From Setophaga petechia (Eukaryota; Chordata; Aves; Passeriformes; Parulidae), in contig JANCRA010000025.1 of assembly GCA_024362935.1 (NCBI GenBank), positions 8,086,936 to 8,150,935 on the forward strand: a stretch of 64,000 nt of DNA. Direction: 5' to 3'. A program made the position numbers and the translations under genes. The notes under the pieces are model-generated. The model worked only from the letters and a program-made list of their open reading frames with translations. It had not been told where the DNA came from and did not search any database. This document shows positions 13,516 through 23,395 of the stretch, piece after piece (within the stretch, counting starts at the first letter, position 1; each line of letters begins with the position of its first letter).

Positions 13516-16500
13516 CTGACCCCTAACTAGAAGCAAAAACAGAGCTCTTCTTGTTGTCTTCACCCAAGAGAAAGACCACAACCTTACAGACTTACTGCCA
13601 AACATACTGACACACCTGACATGCTGCTAGAGAGAACAGTGTGCTGAGTCTCACATGCTTGTGATGTGCCATGCACACCCATGTGCAGGAGGATGCACAT
13701 GTGGTTCTGACCCACAAGCTCAGGCCCTAATGACTGGGTCTCCATGCCTGTAACTTTTTCTGGCCACCCTGACTGATGGTGAGAGTAGAGCAGACACGAT
13801 GACAGAGAGGGTGGGGCAGTCACATATGTTCTTAAATTTTCCCTCAGCTGAGGAAAAATTCAGCATCACTTTTGGGGGAAGGAGGATGGCACATCAAATT
13901 TGTCCGGCATAGATACCATTGTCATGGGAAGAGCAATAGCAGAGGAGGAGGAAACCACAAGGATCTCAGATCAATGAGAAGTGCTGGTGTTTCAGATAAT
14001 CTCTGTCCCATCAGATGGTGAGCGGGATCAGAGATTTTAAGCGAATGCCACACCATCAATTTTGCCTCTGGTGTCAGCTCCAGATAGGGAATCCCCAGAC
14101 AGACTCTCTCTTCTGCCTGTGAGCATTAGGATATAGGTAGTGTCTCCTGTCCTCGCTCACCTTCTCTTCCAAAGATGTTAGAGACAACTCCAGGGTCAAA
14201 AAACTGGGAGAGACTAAAGTCAGTAAGGGCAACTGCAGAAACAGTCCAAGATGGAATCTTCAGCATTTCACTCAATTTTCTGTTCCTGCCAGCCTTGGCT
14301 GTGATAGCCTCAGCCCCTCACGATCTCAGGGATCATTTCCCTCTACTCTATTACTGAATAAATTCTGTCTCCCTCAACTTTGTTCCCCACATGTCTCTCT
14401 CCTCCTGTTCCTGACCTACTGACTTAGTCCTTCTCAATCTTCAGCCCACCCTTTCCTTTCCCAGAGCAACCTCTGCCACAAATGTTGTGGAAAACCCACA
14501 CATTCTGATTTCCTCTCCTGAAAGTGTCCTCACAATTTGTATGATGCACCCTCCTGTGTCTGCATCTACATGAAATGCAAATCCTTTGGGGTGGTAACTA
14601 TCTACCCCTTCACATCAATGTCATGCCCAGTACAGTAAGGTTCTGCTTTTGTTTGGCACAGCAAATACAACTGTTATTACGAACACCTTAAAAGCACCAA
14701 AGTAGAGTAAAAGAATAGGTATGAAAACAATGCCAAGTGTTGTGTGTGTTTTCCAGTTTCTTTTATATTTTGTGGACAAGGTTCTCTTTCTGGATTATAT
14801 GAAACCATTTCTTCTCTTCTATACTTTATACTTGGGACTGCAGAAATGACAACAAAGCTTACCCTGGTGAATAAACAGAGACTGTGCTTTTTACATTGGC
14901 AGGGGACACCAAGCAGGATTGCAAAATTGGGGGAATTAGATAATTCAAAATAATCATGACAAAATGAAGGGCACAGAATGACATTCAAATGGGACAGATC
15001 AAAAATCACACACTTAGGTAGGAAAGTCTACTTCCACACATACAACAGAAAATGGTTTATGAGGCATCAGACTTCTTGGACAAGATCTGTGAGCCACAGC
15101 ACACCACAAGCCGTACAGAGATGAACAATGTTATAATGCAGAAGTTAAACCAAGTAGGAACACTGACTGTAACAGACAAAAAGGAACACTTCTGCTCTCC
15201 TTGGCCAGCACAGGACCCAAATACAGCACTGTGCTTTAGCAGTGCCACTCAAGAGAGAGAGGAACCAGCTGAAGGGAGCACAGAGAGCCAGGAGAATGGT
15301 CAGAGGTGAAGGGGTAAAGATACAAGAGAAAGAGATGAAGAATGTATTCAAGATACGATTTAGCCTAGGGAACACTAAGGAGGGACATGACAAAGACAAA
15401 GGAATAGTTTTCCTACATCCACAGTAAAAAGGACAATGAATCAGAGCAAGCAAAGCAGAGAGGAGTTACAGAGGGGGTAAAATCCTTTACGTGACAAAGC
15501 AAAGGGCAACGATGACAGCCTGGACATGCTGTGGACTGTCCATACATGGGGAATATGGTGGGCAAGCCTGTTAAAGAACAGGCTGGACAGGCATTTGATA
15601 TTCTGCTTTAAAAAAATCTTTCCTTTGCCCATTTCCTATGATTTAAATGATTTTGGTGAGAGGTAAGTTTCTTTGGCATTTCAGCATAGTCCAGAGCCCA
15701 ACTTGTCAGCCTTCAGGACCAAAGGAGATGTTAGCCTGCAGGGTTCTTCCAGGTAACACCATTGTTCCAGATCTTGCTAGCACCTCTATGGATTGAAATC
15801 TATAAAGATCAGAGAAGGCAGCTGCCCTTCATGGTTTCCCAAGTATCTCTGGCAAATACCAATGCCTTGCGGGATGGATTTTCCTGCTTTTCAGGGAAGG
15901 AGCTGGATGTGACTGCTGTTATTTTGTCCTTCCAGAGACAGACGTCAGCACAGGCACTGGAAGGTGAGCAGGACAGAGAACAATGTGAAAATAGAATGAG
16001 CTTCAGCTTCTCCAAATGTATGTCCCACTCAATGGTGATGCTGAAGAAAACCAAGGGGGCGAACTATGGCATCCTTCAGCCAGCATAAACAGGCTAAGGC
16101 TCATCACATGCAGACCCTGCTTCCCCTTGTGTAGTTCCCTGGGTTTCACTGACACTGCTGCTGATCTGGATCAGAATCTAGCTCAGAAGCAGCTAAAGGG
16201 GTTCACTTCTTAAAGATGCTTCCCTTTGGCTATTCTGCACATGTCCTGTGAGTAAGCAAAAGACTGTTCTTTGGCATCATTCTGTCAGTGACCTGAACAG
16301 ACAGCCACTCTTTAAACAGCACCTTGAACATATACAGCATTGTATAAATAATGTTACAATAAGCTGTTACAGCTTAATTTTACTTCTATTTGATAAACAA
16401 ATCCTAATGGCACAGTCAGCTTTTTAATTTAGTCCCGACTGTGGATTTTCCCAAGTATTCTGAGATGTGGAAATGCCTTTGCTGGTCTACAGAGACAGAG

Positions 16501-19500
16501 GCTGCTCCTCCACTCATGTGCGTGGGCAAGTCTTAGTAGAAGTGGCTTTGCCATCAAAATTACCCGATTCTGAAGGCTACCTGAATTCAGGAGTGGCCCC
16601 CAAATAGAGGCACTTGTGCTTTCCTGAGGATGGACCTCAGTTTGCTGATATGGCCGAATGAGGCAGTAATCAGGGGCACTCCATGCTGTACATGAGGGGT
16701 AGCAGTAACATGCCTCTACTCTTCCTGCATGACAAACAAATTGCTAAATGCCATGTGTGGAGTGAAATTATCATCTGTGTTTATTTTCAAAAGAAACAGT
16801 GAATTGTGTACTGGTAGGGGAAATAGTTTCAAAAGACAAGGCTTCCAGTTAATTACCTTGGTCCACATTAGGATACGTAAACAGCTCAAGAAAAAACCCT
16901 TTCTCTAAACAATGTTTAATTCTCCCTTCTTGTTATTGATCAGTTATCCTTTCAAAAGTAAGAGAAAGACCTATAAATAATATTTCACATTCAGAGGGCA
17001 GAGATTTCCTAGTAAGGGTGAGGAAACAAGCTCATATTATAAATGGAGTGATTGGGCTATAGAGGCCATGAGTCAGAAAGGTACTCCAGCGTGCGGCCAG
17101 CTTTAAAGACATAAACAATCCTAATGAAGTCAGCAGCACTGTCTGTGAGCTTAAATTTAGGCACAGACCTGAAAATATCTTCCTGAATTGGGATCAGAGA
17201 GGAAAAGTGTCGAACCTTAAAAAAAACCCCAGCAAACCATTCTTAGCCTACCTGTTCACTACAGACACGGGGATGGGGATACCCTAACAGCCGTAAGCCA
17301 AACACTGAATGTCTTGGCAAATTCTTCTCAGGGGTCTTGCCCATGGGCAGCACCATCACAGTTGCCCTGAGTCCTGCAGCTAAAAGAAGCTGCCTCATCT
17401 GCCTCATACTGGTGTGTTAGCCTGGTCTGAGCAGAAGGTGACTGCCCTTCCTCAACCTCACCATCTGGCAGGACAGTTCTAACACCATCACCTGGGACCC
17501 ACCTGGTGAGGTCCACAATCAAGACAGGGATTTACTTCCAGGCCCACGTCACCAATCCTGTCATGATTTGACTTCCCAACTGTCCCCCTGACCAAATATT
17601 CACATGCTTTAATGCACTACTGCTGTGATGTGGCCAAAATCAGGCCTTATTCTGTTAGCCTCCCAAGTCCATTACCTATCTCCAAATACACAGTCTAACT
17701 TCCCAGGGCTGAGCTTAAGTTCCAAAGCCTCACAGGCATCAAGGAGGTCTCTAGACTGTTCTCCATCAGTAGAAGAACCTACACTGAACATCAGGCACAG
17801 ACAACTCTTATCCCCTTTGGATGGAACCAAATTCAGTGGTCTGACAGCACCACATAAAACTGGGCAGTAAATAACAATGGGGAAAACTAGTGATAGAAAA
17901 ATGAAAATTATTTCACTTCCTAGTCCAGCTGAGGTGTCCAAATGAAGCAAAATGAGTCTTCCCCACCTGTCACAGCCACGAAGAGGAATGCACTGCACAG
18001 AGTCCAAGGGCTGATGACTGTGGTAACTAAGCTTGCCTCTTTGCCTGCTCACCCCAGCCCCTAGTCCCAGCAATGCTCTTTCCCCTTCTGAAAATAAAAC
18101 AGCATTTTTCACCCATTACATAGCAAACTTGTTTAATCACTAGACACAGCAGCATGATAAGAACAATAATTTTAACTGGAGGGGGCTTCCTGTTATCCTG
18201 GCTATAGCCATATCCTGAGTAAATAAAAACTTAGGCTTTTAGTCCTAGCACTGACATAGCTTTAGTTCTGGTTATTATTTCATAAACAGGAAGCGTCTCT
18301 GAGTTATCTCCCTGCATGAACTTTGGGGTAAAGACCTTTACTCTGCCTCACTGGGGCCACCTCCCTGATGAGCAAGTTTTGTGTGCTTGGGTGAGATTTA
18401 AGGATGCATTCGAAGCCCAGCAGGGCTGGCCTGTTTCTAGCATTAAATGGGATCTGATCCACAACGAGGACAGGGTCAGATTTTCCGGCTTTCCCAGCCC
18501 CACGTGTGACAAGGATAGCGTGCAGGCAGGTCCCTGCCTGCGCTCAGCTCCAGCAGCCACACCGGTGGCGAGGTGCAATTTACAAATATTACCCAGATTA
18601 ATTCCATGAGCCACCCACATAGAAAACTACCGATGTGGCTGCTAAAAATACACCCTGAATTGCAACAAAGTTGTCAAGAATAAGTAAGGAGCTAAGCGAA
18701 GAGGAACGAAACCAAAACAGAGGTAATCACTGTTTAGAAAATAAAGGTTAATACATATAAATACCTCTCTTTACGCAATTGTGAAGGATGTCAGGTACCA
18801 GACGCCAAGGAAATCGCTGGAGACACCCATCCTAAGCAAAAATCCACCCACAGTTGGTGCTGTCTGGCAAACCCACCTCTTAAACTGGGGTCTCCCCTGA
18901 ACCACAGAGCCTGGCTCTGCTCCCTGCACAGTAGGAAACATCACAAGGTGAGTGCACAGGTGAGAGTAACACTGCCTGGAAGAGGGTCCAGAGAACCAGA
19001 TTCTTGCCTGGCTCAAGCCATTCAGCTCCTCTGTACCAAGCCAGTACAGCCACTCCTGATGAAGCCACATCTCTGGTGCTCAGAAGGATGGCAGCCACCA
19101 GCTTGCCCCAAGTCTGGAGCAGAGGCCATGTAGGATTACACCTGATGAGGTCTGCTTTGAAACTCAGCTCATTTCCTTGTACAGCTCACAAACGAAACTA
19201 AAAACCAGGTCAAACATTGCGCAGCAGTGTTACTTCTGTTTTGTTTCACTTGTTATATTTTTATGCCCTTCATTTTGCTGCTAAGCTCTCCACCACCTAG
19301 GAAAAAAAATTTAAAAAAAAAAGAAAAAAAAAAGAGCAAAACCTCCAAATTCTTTAAAACAAATGGGAAAATTCTCCTGGCTCAGTGTGTGTGGGAGAGG
19401 ATTTCACACCAGATAGTCACTTATTTATCATGCCTCGCCTATTAATATCAGGTGAGGCACCATTCTGCTTCCCAGAAATGGTATTTAAGCCAGCTGCTCT

Positions 19501-21471
19501 GCACAAGCACACACCACCCTCACCTGCACGTCAAGAACGCTGGGTGACTTTCTGCCTGTGCTCTACGTTACCACTCACTTCAATTTCTACTGGAACCACT
19601 TCATAAGGCCTTTGAGGTGTCACATTTCCTCCCAGGGTGCTTTTTCTGTCAAAGAGCCTATGTTCTGAAATCGGTACGGCGGGGATACGGTTTCACCTCC
19701 CCTCGCCTGCCTTGCGGTGGTGGCGGTGGGCGTGCATGTGTGCCACCCGAGAGCTGTGCCTGCCCGTCGCGGCGCCGATCCGAGCCCTCGGTTCCTGTGC
19801 TCTCCTCAGTGCCCTGACTCTACCTGATGCTCCAGAGGAGGGCTACAGACCGAACTGCTTGTGCACATAAACGTGAGGCTCGCAGGGGAGGATGGCAGTC
19901 CTCGCCTCCCTCCAAGGAGGAAATTGCATCCTCTGCGATAAGTAAGTTTTTATCTATGCACTGCGATATTGCAGGGAATTCTAAGGACCTCTCATGGCAA
20001 CTAGGAGGCGAAAAACAATCATTAACCCCTCCTCCACCTCCCTCGAAGCCATTCAGCAGCAATTTAACCCGCAAGCATACAGCAACACAACAGAGATAAA
20101 ACAATTTTTATCAGCCTTTACGCTATCTCCGGCTCCTGCCATTTAGGATATTCACCTATTTTGAGGCTTAAGGCATGGTGCAGAGCCTGGCCGCAGACCG
20201 TTCTGTATCTGCTGCAGGGAATTTATTTCCACGGGTCACTTTCAGGGCATTTTTTCCTATTTGCTCTCTTTTTCCAGTCAGGCAGAAGCAGGGGCGCCGC
20301 TGAAGTTAGGATGCTCTAAGGCACCGCTAAACTTCCACCGCACGCTCCGGTGCAGCACCGCCGCCCCCTCCTCAGGAAGAAGCCGGCGCCCTGCTCGCCC
20401 CGGCAGTGGCCGAGGCCTCTTCTCCTCTCCTCTTTCCTCCCCTCGCCTTCGCTGCCCTGCCCGGCTCCGGGGAGGCGGCCGCGCCGGCGCTCGCCCACTG
20501 CGGCGCGCCGGGAAGGGGAGCGCGGCCGGGCTGACCGCAGGCCCCGCGGCCGCTCCGCCCCGGCTCTACGGACCCGCCGGGCGCCGCCGCTCTCCGAGGG
20601 GCCCCGCACGACCCCGGCACAGCCGCCGGATGCGGCCCGGCGAGGAGCGAACTTCAGAGCCATCGCCGCATGACCCCCCCGGCTGGCGGCGCCCGCCCGG
20701 GAGGGGCTGGGGGGCTCCGGTGCGATGCCGGCCGAGCCTCACCGGCCCGGTCACACTGCGGGGGGGTCAGGCGCGGCCCCGGGGGGCCGTCGGGCGGGGG
20801 CCGGGCAGGTACGCGCCCGGGCTGCGAGTTCCGTGCCGGGTGCCGGCGGCGGCGGGCCTCCCCCTCCCGCGAAGGGGCCCCGCTGCCGGGGAGGCGCCGG
20901 GGGCGGCCCGGGCGCGGGGCGGGGAGCGGAGGGGGGGCTGCCCGGCCGGGGCCGGGGCCGCTCGGCGGCGAGACGCAGCCACCAGAGGGCGCCGCCGCGG
21001 GCTGGCCTCGACCGGCACCCCGGGCCCGCCGCGGCCCCTCCGCCGGCACCGGCCCCGGCACCCCCGCCGGCCCCGCTCCCCGCCGGCCCCGCGCTCCGGC
21101 GGCACCGAGCCCGGCCGCGGCCGGCGCGGGGAGGGCCGGCTGTGCTGTGTGCGCTAACGAACATGCTCCTCTTTGTCCGCCCGCCTCCGGCGGGGTCCGG
21201 ACTCCGAACAGCGGGTGAGCCCGGGGCTGCCCAGAAATAACCCGGCGGGCCACCGGTAACTTTACACCGCCCGCCGAGCGCCCTCCGCGCGGGCGCCGCA
21301 GCCTGGGCTCGATTTCCTCCTCAGATAAGTTTTACCGGCCTCGCCATGGGGAGGAAAGTGCCATGTCCCCGTGCCGCCCCCCCCGCGCCCCTCCGCGCCC
21401 GGGTCTCCGCCGCCACGGAGCGAGCGGCCCCCGGGCGGGATGGCGCGGCCGGCGGGGGATGTCCCTCCGCT

Positions 21472-21479
21472 TTATGTAA
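21472..21479. promoter_or_regulatory. PAR-bZIP/NFIL3-type motif TTATGTAA
   Basis: TTATGTAA is the exact consensus half-sites of the PAR bZIP (DBP, HLF, TEF) and NFIL3 class. It stands in GC-rich DNA in which AT-rich octamers are rare, about 790 bp inside intron 1. The motif alone does not show that it is used. Confidence 0.3.
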
Positions 21480-21529
21480 CGCTCCCCGGGCAGCGCCGAG
21501 CCGGGAGGGGTGAAGGGGAAGGGTAAATG

Positions 21530-21720
21530 CGTCGCGAGGGGATTTAAATTAACCTCGATACATCTCTGAATTTTTCTTTTTGAACAGACACCCTGTACTA
21601 CACATCGATCTAACACACACAACCGTATATATACACATACACACATATATAAATGTATATATATATAATTATTGTGATTTTTTTTAACCTGAAAGAAACT
21701 AAGTTGGGGTACTTGGGCTT
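21530..21720. other. AT-rich patch inside the CpG island
   Basis: About 190 bases of AT-rich DNA are embedded in DNA of very high GC content, within HIPK2 intron 1. They include an alternating CA/TA microsatellite from about 21611 to 21670 and a T-run at 21678-21685. It could be an inserted or expanded simple-repeat segment, or a retained AT-rich regulatory core. No coding potential was recognised. Confidence 0.75.
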
Positions 21721-21930
21721 CTCGCCGCAGCCCGGGCTGGACTGAAGCAGAAGCCAGAGGAGCTGACAGCAGGCTCCGGCAGCCCCGTCCCCCGCCGCCG
21801 CTGCCCGCGGAGTCCCCGCGCCTCGGAGGAGAGGAGCCACGGCGGGGGGAACTCCCGGGAAACCGGCGAACCGAGAGGGGTAGCCGGTCCTGGGAATGCG
21901 AACTGCGGCGAGGGGCAGGCAGGCAGCAGG

Positions 21931-21960
21931 CACACACACACACACAGAGACACACACACA
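21931..21960. repeat. (CA)n microsatellite in HIPK2 intron 1 island
   Basis: Seven to eight CA units, a short GAGA interruption, then five more CA units. It lies about 310 bp inside HIPK2 intron 1. Confidence 0.9.
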
Positions 21961-22266
21961 CGGAGGCGCAAGGCGAGCTCCGTCCACCTCATTGTTCTGC
22001 TCGGCACCGGCACGGACTTCACCCACCGCCCCCCACTGGGGACCGAACGCCCGGGACCGCGGGGCCGGGCACCGGCAGAGCCGGGGGGCGACCCGCGCCT
22101 CGCCCCGCTCCCGCCGGGCGCCGGGGAGGGCGATGGTGCCCCGCCGCCTACCGCACCATCGGCCGGGGGCACGGCGGGCGGCGGGGACCCCCTGCTCCCC
22201 CCTCCCTCCCTCCCCCGCTGCGGCCGGGCCAGGGGTGCCGGCGGGGCGGGCCGGGCCGGGGCTTAC

Positions 22267-22285
22267 CTTCGTACATGGGGGCCAT
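22267..22285 (-). CDS. HIPK2: HIPK2 first coding exon (N-terminal 6 codons plus 1 base)
   Basis: Homeodomain-interacting protein kinase 2 is a nuclear Ser/Thr kinase of the DYRK-related family that phosphorylates p53, CtBP and other regulators in stress and developmental signalling. Seen: on the minus strand ATG GCC CCC ATG TAC GAA G is followed directly by the donor GTAAGC (22266-22261). This gives MAPMYE plus the first base of the next codon. Known: mammalian HIPK2 begins MAPVYEG, split by a long intron before a second exon starting MASHVQVFSP; HIPK1 lacks this short leader. Position in a strong CpG island, the exact donor, and TBXAS1 lying divergently downstream all support the call. The kinase domain and the rest of the protein are outside the window. 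The start context is poor (C at -3, G at +4). Residue 4 is Met where human has Val. The main doubt is the shortness of the match, offset by the conserved gene order. Confidence 0.88.
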
Positions 22286-22400
22286 CGGTGCAAGGACGCC
22301 TGTTATTCATGGCAACGCCGCCACGAACGACGCGAGATCGCAGCCCCCCAAACTCAACACACATCTGCCATCTTGAGCGGGTGTCTCTCGGCGGAGGCGA
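22286..22400 (-). other. HIPK2: HIPK2 5' UTR part of exon 1, with two upstream ATGs
   Basis: This is the sequence immediately upstream of the HIPK2 start on the minus strand; the transcription start was not determined, so the outer edge is approximate. One upstream ATG at 22371-22369 opens a five-codon ORF (M A D V C stop) ending at 22354. A second ATG at 22310-22308 has a fair context (G at -3) and is out of frame with HIPK2. It overlaps the main start and runs through the splice junction for 14 codons plus 2 bases. No in-frame ATG upstream of 22285 was seen here. Whether both upstream ATGs lie in the mature RNA depends on where transcription begins. Confidence 0.55.
22367..22374 (-). promoter_or_regulatory. 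YY1-type motif AAGATGGC
   Basis: The minus strand reads CAAGATGGCAG, matching the YY1 core AAGATGGC. In YY1-dependent, TATA-less CpG promoters this motif typically lies just downstream of the transcription start and in the sense orientation, as here relative to HIPK2. Its ATG is also the start of the five-codon upstream ORF. Placing the HIPK2 transcription start slightly above 22375 is an inference. Confidence 0.5.
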
Positions 22401-22525
22401 AGCTGCCGCCTGCCTTCTGCATCGCTGCCCACCTCAGCGCGGGGGGAGCCGGGCACATCCAGCCCCGCTGCCGGCCCTCCGACGCGGCCGGGGCGGGCGG
22501 GCGAGCGGGCGGGGGGCGGCGGCGC

Positions 22526-22550
22526 CGGGCCGGGCCGGGCCGGGCCGGGG
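22526..22550. repeat. CGGGC pentanucleotide tandem repeat in HIPK2 promoter
   Basis: Four perfect CGGGC units followed by a variant fifth give a run of GGGCC-type steps. G-runs this regular can form G-quadruplexes on the plus strand. It lies about 240-265 bp upstream of the HIPK2 start codon, in promoter or distal 5' UTR. Confidence 0.85.
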
Positions 22551-22620
22551 CCGGGGCGAGGCGCGGGGCCGGGCAGGGGCGGCGGGCGGCGGGGCCCCCC
22601 CGGCTCGGGACGGCGGCGCT

Positions 22621-22705
22621 GGGGAGGGAGGGAGGGAGGGAGAGAGGGAGGGAGGGAAGGAGAGAGGGAGGGAGGAAAGGAGAGGGAGGGAGGGAAGGAG
22701 GGGGG
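22621..22705. repeat. Polypurine GGGA/GAGA tract, HIPK2 promoter
   Basis: This is an 85-base, almost uninterrupted purine tract on the plus strand made of GGGA, GAGA and GGAAA steps; relative to HIPK2 it is polypyrimidine. Such tracts bind Sp1/MAZ-type zinc-finger proteins and can adopt triplex or G-quadruplex forms. It lies about 340-420 bp upstream of the HIPK2 start codon. Confidence 0.9.
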
Positions 22706-22779
22706 CTGGCGCCGTGCCCCCGCTCTCAGCGCGGCATGGCTGCATGTACCGGGGCGCCTGCAAAAGTTGCGCTGGGGGT

Positions 22780-22871
22780 GAGAGGAAGGGAGAGAGAGAC
22801 GGAGGGAGAGAGAGGGAGACGGAGACCGAGACGGAGAGGAGGAAAAAAAAAAGGAGGAAAAAAAAAAAAAA
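22780..22871. repeat. Second polypurine tract (GAGA then A-rich)
   Basis: A GA-rich block with repeated GAGA and GGAGAC steps passes into interrupted poly-A at 22843-22871. Together with the tract at 22621-22705 it makes a strongly strand-asymmetric purine zone at the upstream edge of the HIPK2 island. A non-purine segment containing an unrelated ATG separates the two tracts. Confidence 0.85.
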
Positions 22872-23364
22872 GCAGCGAAGGGAGTTTGCAAATAATCAAG
22901 CGCCGATGGCACCGATCGCGGCTTCCCAGAAGGAGCGGGAGCGAGCGAGAGAAACCCTCTGCTGAGATTATGTGGGATCTTGTTTAACAACACATTTCAA
23001 TCAGGAGAAAAAAGGAACAGTCAACAGAAGTTGGTGAAACACTTCTGTCTTCCCCCCCTCCTCTTTATAGAAAAGAGAGGAAAGGAAAAAAATAAAAAGG
23101 CGGCTGATTGAAGCTTTGCAACTCGCTGGCTGTGGGGATCATATAATTTGTACTCATGCTTTACAATAGCATGGAAAATTCCTACCTCTCCCCCTCTCCC
23201 CAAATAAATCTTCTGTTCCCTCAAGGCATTTCACAATCTGGTTCACTGACAAAAGTTCCAATTTATCTTTTTTTTTTTTTTTCGTTTAGCTTACTTGCAG
23301 TGTAAATATTTAGCGGATGCATTTAAAATAAACATACGTTGTTGCTTTTAGGAGTCAGGTTGTG

Positions 23365-23395
<31 letters not shown>

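Larger units (their letters stand above)
1..20260 (-). other. HIPK2: HIPK2 intron 1 (interior part)
   Basis: This is non-coding DNA downstream of the HIPK2 exon 1 donor on the minus strand, so it is intronic to HIPK2 if the exon call is right. Human HIPK2 intron 1 is also very long. No HIPK2 second exon was found: that exon should be an open minus-strand block of several hundred bases starting MASHVQVFSP, and no such frame exists here. Contents seen are a 20-bp tandem repeat (2761), a GT/GA microsatellite (5162), a short CA run (11025), a CR1 3' end (12613) and an adjoining dispersed repeat (13097). All open frames here are short and lack family signatures. Nothing else was recognised. Confidence 0.75.
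20280..22960. promoter_or_regulatory. HIPK2: CpG island of the HIPK2 promoter and start of intron 1
   Basis: About 2.7 kb of very GC-rich DNA with abundant CpG contrasts sharply with the AT-rich flanks on both sides. It contains HIPK2 exon 1 near its upstream third, so most of the island lies in the beginning of intron 1. No TATA box was seen at a suitable place. Sp1-like GGGCGG/CCGCCC strings are frequent. The island is interrupted by an AT-rich patch at about 21530-21720. The very long open frames here, on both strands and in several frames, are expected from the lack of AT-rich stop codons and are not called as genes. A weaker GC-rich shoulder begins near 19670. Boundaries are by eye. Confidence 0.85.

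Noticed and set aside
1..22260. HIPK2 second exon (kinase start) within the window
   Set aside because: That exon should be a minus-strand open block of several hundred bases with recognisable HIPK2 sequence; no frame of that kind is present.
20261..22993. Several long open frames (up to 363 codons) on both strands of the CpG island
   Set aside because: They overlap in many frames, are dominated by Arg, Gly, Pro and Ala, and follow from GC-rich sequence lacking stop codons. No domain or conserved protein start is visible apart from the short HIPK2 exon.
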